Positions 56,141 through 64,000 of a DNA stretch of 64,000 nucleotides are shown piece by piece. This DNA comes from Strongylocentrotus droebachiensis (lineage: Eukaryota; Echinodermata; Echinoidea; Camarodonta; Strongylocentrotidae). The stretch spans positions 1-64,000 of the forward strand of contig JAVYIG010004977.1 in assembly GCA_035222895.1 (NCBI GenBank), in the 5' to 3' direction. The translations under genes were made by a program, and so were the position numbers. The notes under the pieces are model-generated. The model had not been told where the DNA came from and did no database searches. It was given only the letters and a program-made list of their open reading frames with translations. Positions within the stretch are counted from its first letter, which is position 1. Each line of letters begins with the position of its first letter.

Positions 56141-58503
56141 ATTCATCATGTTTAAAGATAAAGTTGAGTTCTGGTCACGCGATTGCATTGTGAAAGAAAC
56201 GTTTTGGAATTGATCAGGAAAGGTTGATCATGTAGCATATAATTATTGGTGTGTACTGCAAGGTTCTGGAATCATCAAAATGATAAGAAATTCAGCCCAG
56301 TCTTGGTAAAGTACATGTAACAAGCACTGTAGACAGAAAAATGTATGGGAGTACAAAAACATGGGGCTTAAAAATCGGGCCTCATTTTAAGCTGTTACTT
56401 GTCATATTTAGAATATGAAAGCATTTGAAGAGCCATGCTTTCCAGGGAACATTTTCCTCTTGAATGTTCTTCCACACTTGCATAATAACAACAATAACAC
56501 TCACAAATTATTTTTCACTTCTCCTCAGAACTTGACTTTCTCTTTAATTTTAGTTTTTGTTTCTTCTTCACAGACTCTCCATCTCTATCTCCCCCCCCCT
56601 CTCTCTCTCTCTCTCTCCCTCTCTCTGGTTTTTTTTCTCTCTCTCTCTCTCTTCCTGAATGTAAGATACAACATTATACTTTCTAATTTTTGTTTTGTAA
56701 TGACAAGATTACTATACCAGGTATCCATTCACACCTGGGTGGAGAGTGGCCAATGTGGAATAATGTCTTGCCGAATGACATTAGTGCCAGGCAGGGATTT
56801 GAACCCATAACTTTTGTATAGAAAGTCAAGTGAATGAACCAACTTTAGCTCGTCTCTTTCATCAATTAATCATTTTAATCATAGAAAGTGAATATTGATG
56901 ACAATTCATTGTCTTTGTTAATTATGTTGTAGTTTTAATAGCCCAGGCTGCGAAATGATATTAATAAACTGAACTGAAATTTTAAGTCTCAAAATCTTTT
57001 TTCTTTCAATTTTATAGTGGGAGAAGCTGGACATGTCAGCGGCAGAAAGACGTAAGATCATCTGTTCGGTGTCGTTCCACCTCATAGCAGTGACGTGTGT
57101 GATATGGGCCCTCTACGTACTGATAGACAAAACGTCCAATGAGATACAAGATGAGAAGATGCAATGGCCGTTCTGGACGAAGCTGGTAGTGGTTGCTGTC
57201 GGGTTTACAGGTAAATGATTTATTTATTTATTTATTTAATTAAAATGGTTTATTTCATTAAAAAACGTTCGGGCCCAAGAGCCGAATAGTGATTGAAAAT
57301 AGGACTATGATGTTGTTGTTTTTACAAATTACCAAAAATGTGTAATTTACACATAAATATACACACAACACTTCTCTTTTAATGATTATGAAATGTACTT
57401 TCACTGTATTTGTTATGCCATGTTCTTTTCACTCTGTAAGTTGAACAATTACTGCTTTTAGCAGCATTTTCATTTATTTTTATCTTATTAAACCATTACA
57501 ATACAATACAGTAAAGTGATAGCTACAGATGCGGTAAGTGTCATTTTAAGATGGAATCTGTGATGCAGCGAGGGACTTGTTTGTGCTTAGATAGATTACA
57601 CACTCTTCAGTGTATGGGGAACCACAATTTGAATACAATGAATATGGCATGCCTAACAATTGATGCATAAATTACCCTTTGTATGAATCAAGACACCCAC
57701 GCTGAATGAGGTACCCTTTCTCTTGAAATTCAGTGATTTTTAGACCCTTTCAAATTACTTACATGAGGGATGCAGATTGTCTGTCGTATACTAAAAAAGC
57801 CTCTGAAGGCATCAAAAAGGTGATCCGAAATTGGCTATGGCGTCAACTGCTCCAGGCTTTATTTTATCAAACAATTAGGGTTAGAGTTAGGTTTACATTT
57901 GGGTTTTAGCTTAGCTGTAGGGTTAGGAATTTTAAGTTCATGGTTAAGAAGAATTCAATTGTTGAGAAATTGTCCTGTGGGGCATGTGTCATGCAGACAT
58001 CTAGTTGTGTTTGTAGCCTCTATATTTGTCTTCTTAGGCCAGCATCTTATCTACAGTCAAACCTGTCTATAGTGACCGCCCAAGGGAAACATAAAAAGTG
58101 GCCTTTGAAGACAGGTGGTCTTTGTAGACAGGTTCCTTTAGTACATGATTCAATGAGAAACCTTTTTCAAGGGAGACAACAAATGTGTCCTTTGTAGACA
58201 GGTGGCCACTAAAGCAGGTTTGACTATATTAAAAATAATGTAAGAAGGTCCAGAAAAGAGTATAAGATTGGTTGATTGAGATCGACAACATGCAAACGTC
58301 TCGTGTCTTTCTCGTACCACTTCACAGGTGGCTTGGTGTTCATGTACGTCCAGTGTAAGGTCTACGTCCAGCTGTGGAGGCGGCTGAAGGCATACAACAG
58401 GGTCATCTATGTCCAGAACTGCCCTCCGGAGGTCAGGATGAAGGTCAAGGAACAGAACCAGTTGGGAGAAGCACCCAAGCCTCAAATGGAGATCATCAAC
58501 TGA
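45440..58503 (+). CDS. MARCHF8: MARCH1/8-type membrane RING-CH E3 ligase, whole gene
   Basis: An E3 ubiquitin ligase of endosomal and plasma membranes. Family members ubiquitinate the cytosolic tails of membrane proteins and send them for lysosomal breakdown. Four exons (45440-45520, 53233-53775, 57018-57210, 58328-58503) join in phase to 330 residues. Residues 28-143 are Ser/Thr/Arg-rich and disordered. The RING-CH finger (C4HC3) spans about 147-197, starting [13 protein letters not shown] and including HFVHQAC and CELC. Two membrane segments lie at about 222-244 and 262-284. The C-terminal tail carries the highly conserved [20 protein letters not shown]. Vertebrates have MARCHF1 and MARCHF8 as paralogues, and this invertebrate gene is likely their single counterpart. 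The tail is shorter than in vertebrates. Confidence 0.94.
45906..45999 (+). repeat. AGGATCGTC 19-bp repeat cluster, copy B
   Basis: Five units start at 45906, 45925, 45944, 45962 and 45981, with consensus GAGGATCGTCCRCWTAAAS. They lie 385 bp into MARCH1/8 intron 1. The leader GGTCCGAGAATGAGG matches copy A at 11868. Confidence 0.85.
46770..47108. mobile_element. DNA transposon with 38-bp TIRs (CTCGAGTTTGCC)
   Basis: The left end 46770-46807 and right end 47069-47108 are inverted copies containing CTCGAGTTTGCCAAATAACC. The interior repeats short variants of ATCCCGCTATTTT. No transposase frame. In MARCH1/8 intron 1. Confidence 0.85.
48160..48415 (+). repeat. CCCTCT microsatellite tract
   Basis: Pyrimidine-rich tract with a regular (CTCCCT)n block at 48326-48410. 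The Pro/Ser and Glu/Arg frames it yields are not genes. Confidence 0.9.
49770..49984 (-). mobile_element. tRNA-Thr-like SINE family 2, copy
   Basis: The minus-strand head GGCACAGTGGCTCAGTGGTA has a diverged B box. The tail holds AATCCTCATTACC on the same strand. In MARCH1/8 intron 1. Confidence 0.75.
51944..52196. mobile_element. Foldback MITE with 77-bp TIRs
   Basis: Arms 51944-52020 and 52120-52196 share CAGTCACACCTTTGCGTATT and TTTATGGCAAGCC as inverted copies. Between them is a nest of AATTC-containing short palindromes. In MARCH1/8 intron 1. Confidence 0.85.
53233..53775 (+). CDS. MARCHF8: MARCH1/8 exon 2, RING-CH (28-208)
   Basis: Acceptor TTCTTCCGACAG, donor GGCAAG|GTGGGT, phase 0 on both sides. 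It holds the Ser/Thr-rich linker and the whole RING-CH domain, ending [12 protein letters not shown], which continues as WEKL in exon 3, as in vertebrates. Confidence 0.95.
54026..54523. mobile_element. DNA transposon with TACCGTAATTAAC ends, containing a LINE piece
   Basis: Inverted ends are built on GTAATTAACGGTGTAT and GTATTAACCGCAC. The body includes a LINE reverse transcriptase fragment (54176-54330, minus). In MARCH1/8 intron 2. The ends resemble those of the element at 24739 in style (ACCGTA, then a run with CCGCACC). Confidence 0.65.
54176..54330 (-). pseudogene. LINE reverse transcriptase fragment, frameshifted
   Basis: On the minus strand one frame reads [20 protein letters not shown] and another [15 protein letters not shown]. 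Together these are the block around the GxxQGSILGPLLF motif of non-LTR reverse transcriptases, broken by a frameshift. It lies between the ends of a DNA transposon. Confidence 0.7.
55515..55705 (+). repeat. CT microsatellite tract
   Basis: Long (CT)n with CCCT and TTT interruptions, starting with a run of about 18 C residues. In MARCH1/8 intron 2. A second (CT)n tract is at 56588-56652, and an (AT)n tract at 56104-56142. Confidence 0.9.
56705..56853 (-). mobile_element. SINE family 3, partial
   Basis: Shares CACACCTGGGTGGAGAGTGG and TGTCTTGCCGAATGACATTA with the copy at 27583. It carries a B-box-like GGATTTGAACCC. Confidence 0.6.
57018..57210 (+). CDS. MARCHF8: MARCH1/8 exon 3, TM1 and most of TM2 (209-272)
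   Basis: Encodes [20 protein letters not shown], the first membrane span, the luminal loop [13 protein letters not shown], and [16 protein letters not shown]. Donor TTTACAG|GTAAAT, phase 1. Confidence 0.96.
58053..58226. mobile_element. MITE family 'CAGTCAAACCTG', copy 2
   Basis: Starts CAGTCAAACCTGTCTATAG and ends CAGGTTTGACTAT, with internal repeats of CCTTTGTAGACAGGT. It lies in MARCH1/8 intron 3, about 100 bp before the last exon. Confidence 0.8.
58328..58503 (+). CDS. MARCHF8: MARCH1/8 exon 4, C-terminus (273-330)
   Basis: Encodes [20 protein letters not shown] and [14 protein letters not shown], then a short charged tail ending EIIN and TGA at 58501. The tail codons belong to the first unit of a tandem repeat that fills the 3' UTR. 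Confidence 0.95.
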
Positions 58504-59430
58504 CCAAGAGGACAACTCCTGGATGTTCCCCAATTAATCGTCGGTAATTTTCCTACATTGTATGCAGGAATGAACCGGAATTCATGGGTAATTCAAATTT
58601 TAGTTTAAGAAGAACTGTTTTATCATTCTATAGATCATCAACTGACTCTAGGACAACTTCTTTGAACATTCCCTAGTAATGGTCAGTAATTTTCTTGCAT
58701 TTTATTCCTAAGTAATTCAAGATTTAGTTTGAGAAGAACTGTTTTATAAATGTTGATCATGAACTTACAGGGTGATGATTTCTGTGGACGTTCTCCAATT
58801 ATCACCAGTAATTTTCTTGCATTTTGTGCAAACAAAAGGGGCCTGAATTTCCTAAGTAATTGAAGTCTAAGTTTGAGAGGAACTGTTTTTATAAATATAG
58901 ATCATGAACTTAATGGAGGACAATTCCTCGGACTTTCCCAATAACTGCCATTCCTGCTTTTTCTCCATACAGAAATTGGAGTGACTAGCTACTTTTAATC
59001 TTAAGTATTTCTAAATTCAAGAGGTCCTGTTTTACAGGTGAACTGACTGGAGAATGATATTTATTTTTGCATATTATGAAACCCAAAATGAGGTTAAACT
59101 CTTAGGTAATCTTGACTACATGCAAGTACGAGATGAGCTGTTTTATAGATGGAGATTGGCAACTGACCAGGAACGACAACTCCTAATGTCAATATATCTT
59201 CAGACTATGCAAACAAAAATGAGCTAGGTACACTTGAGTACTCGCTATTTGTAGAGAAGCTGATGGAGATGGGAAAACAGCTTCTGAAGGCATTCCCCAA
59301 TAAATGTATATTGGTTCTCCTGCATTTTATAATGCAAATATGAATGAGAATCACTTCAAGTTATAACTCTTGAGTAAGTTTAAGTAGGTTTTGCCTACAA
59401 AACATGGTAAACGTCACTCTAAATAGTTGT
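58490..59430 (+). repeat. Degenerate tandem repeat forming the MARCH1/8 3' UTR
   Basis: About seven diverged units of 113-144 bp start near 58490, 58632, 58753, 58897, 59037, 59150 and 59260. The first unit includes the last codons and stop (GAGATCATCAACTGA); later ones repeat AGATCATCAACTGA or AGATCATGAACTTA, then GACAACTYCT, TTCCCC and AGAACTGTTTTATA. Confidence 0.75.
59299..59304 (+). terminator. Candidate MARCH1/8 polyadenylation signal
   Basis: AATAAA 0.8 kb after the stop, followed by TGTATATTGGTT. It lies in the last tandem unit. Other signals further downstream are possible. Confidence 0.35.
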
Positions 59431-59591
59431 TCGTATAGTAAATGATCATCCTCTTCTAAGAGGTTGTTTGAAACAGCAAAGAATGCACACAAAATCACTT
59501 AACTTTGTAGAAAATGTGTACATTGTAAAGCACGAACACGAATAGCACATATTATTTCTTTCTTCATTTTGTTTGTTTGACATACCTAATG

Positions 59592-59798
59592 TAGTGGTGG
59601 TTATTTTACCTGACTGCTAAGAAAGCATAAATGCTTGTTAGTAAGCAACCAGAGGACCGACGGCTTAAGGTCCTCTCCGAGAGACCTGGTAATGAGGATT
59701 AATGCCTTACAAAAGGGCACTAGCACATCGCCTTGGTTTCGAACCCGGGTCACCGGATTACGAGACCACTGCTCTACCGACTGAGCTATCGCGCCTCC
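59592..59798 (-). mobile_element. tRNA-Thr-like SINE family 2, full copy
   Basis: On the minus strand the head reads GGCGCGATAGCTCAGTCGGT and the B box GGGTTCGAAACC, almost identical to the copy at 40200. The tail ends with AAATAACCACCAC-type sequence. Confidence 0.85.
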
Positions 59799-59799
59799 T

Positions 59800-61340
59800 C
59801 CTACAATTTTATTAATTATGAAGACTCTTTATTAGTTTCATTCATAATGAATGTAAATTCATTCATATTGAAGCCTACCATCAGTGTGCCATAGATGCTA
59901 GTATAGCCTTTCATGATCATGCTCTGGTGATTAATTATTATTATCTCATCATCATAAATTTAGACGCATGGCTTTTTTCATGTGTTAAATATACTTATCA
60001 AACAGGTTCTAGACTGTAGGCAATCTAATTGGTCAAATGACACCTTGTGACCATGCATCATATTTTCCAACCACGCCTACTGTGCAAAAACAGTTCCCTT
60101 CAAACAGTGTTTACTCACTTCTAATTATTTGTATGATGTGACATTATGAACAGTTGCAATGCAGTTGAACAAATGACAACCTTGATTAAGTTTTTTAGTA
60201 CTGAAAATAGGTAGGCTTGAAGCCACAAAATAGACATATATTTATTAAGGAATTTAAATTCATACATGATTGTTCAGAATATCTGAAAATCATCATCAAG
60301 CATTTATCAGTGATTTGATGATTTGATACAATTAATAACTTAATTATTCATACCCTTACCAAGTTATGTTATTTTTTAAGAAAGCAAAAAGTTGATTTGC
60401 AACTATTTATGTTTCTTGAAAATGTGACATATTAAAGCTTACATTCAAAAGTATTCAACAAAGGCCCTGATTCAACCTTGAGTTACGAAAAACATCAAAT
60501 TTACTAAGACTATAAATAATTCAGTCGTTAAATGTATTATAAGAATAATGAGGCTGGCCTCTTAATACATGTATGTTTACTTTATTTTGTTTTGGTTTGA
60601 TTTCCAATATTATCGCTGTGTGTGTGCTCTTGCCCAATACATGTAAATAGAGTGTACATGTAAATGCTCATTACATCCTGTGACGGATTATTATACATAT
60701 AGCTGAATGTTTTGATTTGTTTCATTTTATTTATTTCATCATATTATTCTTATTTTATCATATTTGCATCTTATCATCTTGGCATTGGTTTGGAATAGTA
60801 GACCTGTATGGCATTGCCAATTGGGGATTTTTTTTCTTCTAAAGATAATCTTAAAACCAATGGTATTGAGTTGAAATGCTATTGGTTAAATTAATGAACA
60901 TTTCATATTATTCTTGGTATTGCAATACTTATTGAACCCTAATGTTTCCTTTCTTAAAAACTGTTTACCAGTTCATACTCCTCTCTAGAAAATGCTCTTA
61001 GATACATCAAGAGGTCAAATGTCAAAGTTCAACATAAACAAACGTATATTTACGATTGCTATGTTTGCATACATATTGGCATTTCTTTTGTTGAATTTAG
61101 TCATTTTCATTCACATCGGTTCATTTTAGAAACATTTTGAAAACTATATATAAGGAGTGGAAAATAAGAAAAATATTTGCCAAATTGAGGAGGAAACATT
61201 AACGGCAATTCATTTTGATCTTCAGAAAATCCTGATTTTCTATGGGTCAATCAACTAAAGTATTCATTCACAATTTTCACATATTTGTATACGACTTTTA
61301 CACATTCCTTTTTTGTATAGATTGATTAAGCAGCTTGAAA
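59800..61340. other. AT-rich intergenic stretch, nothing recognised
   Basis: No coding frame of useful length, RNA gene or clear repeat is seen. Scattered ATTACATG/TACATG motifs occur. It may be distal 3' UTR or intergenic. Confidence 0.5.
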
Positions 61341-61344
61341 TTCA

Positions 61345-61863
61345 TTAAAAGCGAAGTTCACCCTGTTTGCTATCAAGTTAGCTTTAATAGAAGCAGAAAA
61401 ATGAGAGAACAGATCAATGAAATTTTGAGCAAAATCCAACGAAAATAAGAAACTTATAATTTATTTTAAATTGCAATCAATCAAATACAAATTGGCAACT
61501 CTGTGACGATCCTGCGAGGTTCCCTCTCTATTGCTGTGTACTATTAATACAGAAATCAGAAAATGTTCAATCATACATGCACCCTAAAAATAATTATTGC
61601 AAATATTTTTCTATACAATCCCTGTATGAAACAAATATTTGTTGTCACAAGTATTGAACTAAGGAGATGAACAATTTGTGACATTTCTGTGTAGAGCAAA
61701 TTTAAGGAGACCTCCTCGCAAGATACATTTACAGTGTTGCCATAAATTCATAGCTTTCCTACTTTGAATCAGATAATGCCTAAACTTTAACTTATTTCCT
61801 TCTCTTGTTTTTTTCTGCGTTTATTGATACCAGCTAATTATTAGGGTGGACTTCCTCTTTAAA
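61345..61863. mobile_element. TTAA-ended MITE family B, full copy
   Basis: Starts TTAAAAGCGAAGTTCACCC and ends GGGTGGACTTCCTCTTTAA. The 519-bp body has no gene. A partial relative is at 35328. Confidence 0.75.
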
Positions 61864-62054
61864 GCCCCACTGCACTACCGGTACTAGTACTTGCGCCCTC
61901 TATGAGGCAAACAATGCCTAAGCGGTGACCATTGGTCCCCTATGATCCCTTTTTTCTTATGTTAATTGAAAGCTGATTTGACGAGATAACCACCTGTCAG
62001 TGACCATGCAGGGAGGTCTAATCCCTTCTGGCCAAACTAGTGCAGAGGGGCTTT
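61861..62054. mobile_element. MITE family 'AAAGCCC', copy 2
   Basis: AAAGCCCC start and GGGGCTTT end. It is in opposite orientation to copy 1 at 34879 and abuts the previous MITE at a shared TTTAAA. Confidence 0.75.
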
Positions 62055-62108
62055 AAGCCATTGGCTTTGGAAACAAGGGGAAATCCTGCAATGAACATAT
62101 ATTATAAT

Positions 62109-62251
62109 TAGAGAATTCCGCTGGTTCCAAGATTTTTTCTGACTTGTGTTTTTTCAATACAGGTTGATCAATCGACCTTATTGATACAGATCGATCAATC
62201 GATCTTATTTACTGGGTGGAAGCCACAAATATATTTAATAATAGAGAATTC
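62109..62251 (+). mobile_element. tRNA-derived SINE, family 1, 5'-truncated copy
   Basis: The copy at 62119-62241 begins inside the head (CGCTGGTTCC) and ends TTTAATAA. It is bounded by a 10-bp direct duplication, TAGAGAATTC, at 62109-62118 and 62242-62251. 5' truncation plus a target duplication is the mark of target-primed reverse transcription, confirming a true SINE. Confidence 0.8.
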
Positions 62252-64000
62252 AGTAGTCCTTGGGTCAAGACTAATTTTTTCCCTCCCATTTTTATTTGAT
62301 TCTTGCCAGGGAATAAATAAATGCAGATAATTTATTTCGAGACATTAGAATAATTTATGAAAGTACTTTTTGAAATAGCATTATTGTGCGGGATTAATGG
62401 TTGGATGATGTAGCAATTCTAAATTTATCCCTCCTCAATTCATCAGTTATGAATTATTAGTGATCTATGACCATGGTAGTTATGGTTACAAATTTAAAAT
62501 ACACTGATGAAATGATAATTCTTTATCATGAATTTTGTATGAATCAGATGTTTAACATTATGAGATATTATTTATAGGCCAGCTCTCACTAATTGCTTGC
62601 TGTGTGTGTGTTTTATTTATATTGTGTGTGTGCTCCTTCTATTTATCATGCATGCGTGCATGTTGGAGTGTTTGTTTTAAATTATCTCTTTGTACTTTCA
62701 CAAGCCAGTAAGGTCATTAGTGTAAGCTAGTTTCAGACTGAGTTGTATGCCTTACTATAATATTACATGTATGTTAATGTGGGCTGTTACGTTCACATTT
62801 ATTTCGAATTTGTTTATCCCGCCCAGTCTTCAATACTTTTCAGATCCTTTTCCCCAAAGTCCAAGTAACTATTTGTTTTAATCTGCAAAAAGTCTACACA
62901 TTCATATTTTGACAGTGTCATAAAGTGATATAGTTTTCTTTATAGATACTTTTTTGTTGCTAAAAGCCATCAGCAGTGCTTGGATCATCAACATAAAATG
63001 TACATCCCTTACAAAAATAATGTGTAAGTGATTCTCCCCCCCCCCCCCCCTCAATCTCTAAATCCAATCATGAGATGCACCTATATAAATTTAATAAATG
63101 CAAATGATACTTTTGAAAGCTGTGTAAGGAAATGCCATCCTCATCTCAATTTTGCATAGATGGGTCATTAAGTCAAAGACCAAAGGTCATTTTACGTATA
63201 AATTAAGCTTTCATTAGTTAAGCATTGGATACAGTGAGTATCAGTATTGATAAAATAATTATTAAAAAAGAACATTCACATGCATCATGTCCCGGTATAT
63301 CATTTTAATTCAAGTATGATTTTTTTTTTAATGAAAATTGCAGGAAGTTGGTATTTGTAAAAACTAATAAGTATGTCCAAGTTTTTGAAATTCTTAGACA
63401 ATCTTGGATCAACCATTTTGGCGTTTAACTGATTTATTTGTTGCAAATTTATTTGTCCACCTTTTCCATTCCACCTCTAGACACATTGCCCCACTGTACT
63501 TATTATGTTCACTTGCCACTGTTATCGTTTCAGATTAATGAATCGTTCTTTTCTTTGTGTTTCCTTGATTTATTGTGCCGATTCTTGCTGTAAAACAAAC
63601 AATTGAGGGTGAAAACCTTCAATGTAATGTAACTAATTGAAAGAATTGAGAGAACAAACGTGTAATGAGGCTCGTGTTCAATGTTGTCTGCAAGATTATA
63701 AGTAAAACGATCAATGATATTCAATACATTTGAAGGAAACTAGATTATTGCTCCCTTTAAAGCATATTTTGGGGATATTCATTCCAAGTTGACATATTAT
63801 AGCATGCCATAGAATATTGCCACAAACATGACTACCGGTACCTATCACAATTTATATTAAATTGCAGTGACATATTCTGGCTTAATACATTGTACAAATA
63901 CATGCATAATATGTGATGCAAGTATTAAAGTCCTCTACAAAAATTACATTCCAAATTGTGCATTAGTCCATCCTCCTTATTGTGTTGAAACAATATGCAT
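62252..64000. other. AT-rich stretch, nothing recognised
   Basis: No gene is supported. A poly-C run lies at 63038-63052 and a (TG)-rich stretch at 62600-62635. The minus-strand frame at 63530-63724 has no recognisable features. Confidence 0.5.

Overview
This is a eukaryotic, AT-rich, intron-rich genomic window dense in repeats. Canonical GT-AG introns, tRNA-derived SINEs, many families of short inverted-repeat transposons, (ACATGT)n tracts and a young Ty3/gypsy element all point to an invertebrate animal. The repeats and the protein sequences fit an echinoderm, most likely a sea urchin. That organism call is an inference from family resemblance, not from a database search.

Layout. 1-2930 is repeat-rich, with poly-G/C tracts, a degenerate minisatellite and two hAT-like MITEs with perfect 8-bp target duplications. 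2931-10228 is a complete Ty3/gypsy LTR retrotransposon. Its LTRs are identical apart from a C-tract, the duplication is ATTG, and gag and pol are intact and joined through an overlap carrying a canonical -1 slippery heptamer. It lies next to, and perhaps inside, a minus-strand LINE remnant at 10509-10871. 12242-40568 is a 21-exon plus-strand SEC24 gene of the A/B class, the cargo-selecting subunit of the COPII coat. I assembled all 21 coding exons with consistent splice phases into a 1194-residue protein. A further phase-matched 177-nt proline-rich cassette exon is predicted at 16560-16736. 45440-58503 is a four-exon plus-strand gene for a MARCH1/8-type membrane RING-CH E3 ubiquitin ligase of 330 residues. 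Its 3' UTR is built of degenerate tandem copies that begin inside the last codons. 58504-64000 holds that 3' UTR, SINEs and MITEs, with no further gene seen.

The two host genes have no operon-like relation. Both act in the secretory and endomembrane system: SEC24 loads cargo into vesicles at ER exit sites, and MARCH1/8 proteins ubiquitinate membrane proteins along the endocytic route. Any co-regulation is speculation. Most of the remaining sequence is transposon-derived. At least ten short inverted-repeat families occur, several as paired copies in opposite orientation, and some sit inside introns where they could fold the pre-mRNA into long hairpins. No bacterial-type system, CRISPR array or operon is present. 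The most notable items are the gag-pol frameshift site, the predicted SEC24 cassette exon, the stop-codon-spanning repeat of the MARCH gene, the large intronic palindromes, and a 19-bp repeat found near the 5' ends of both genes.
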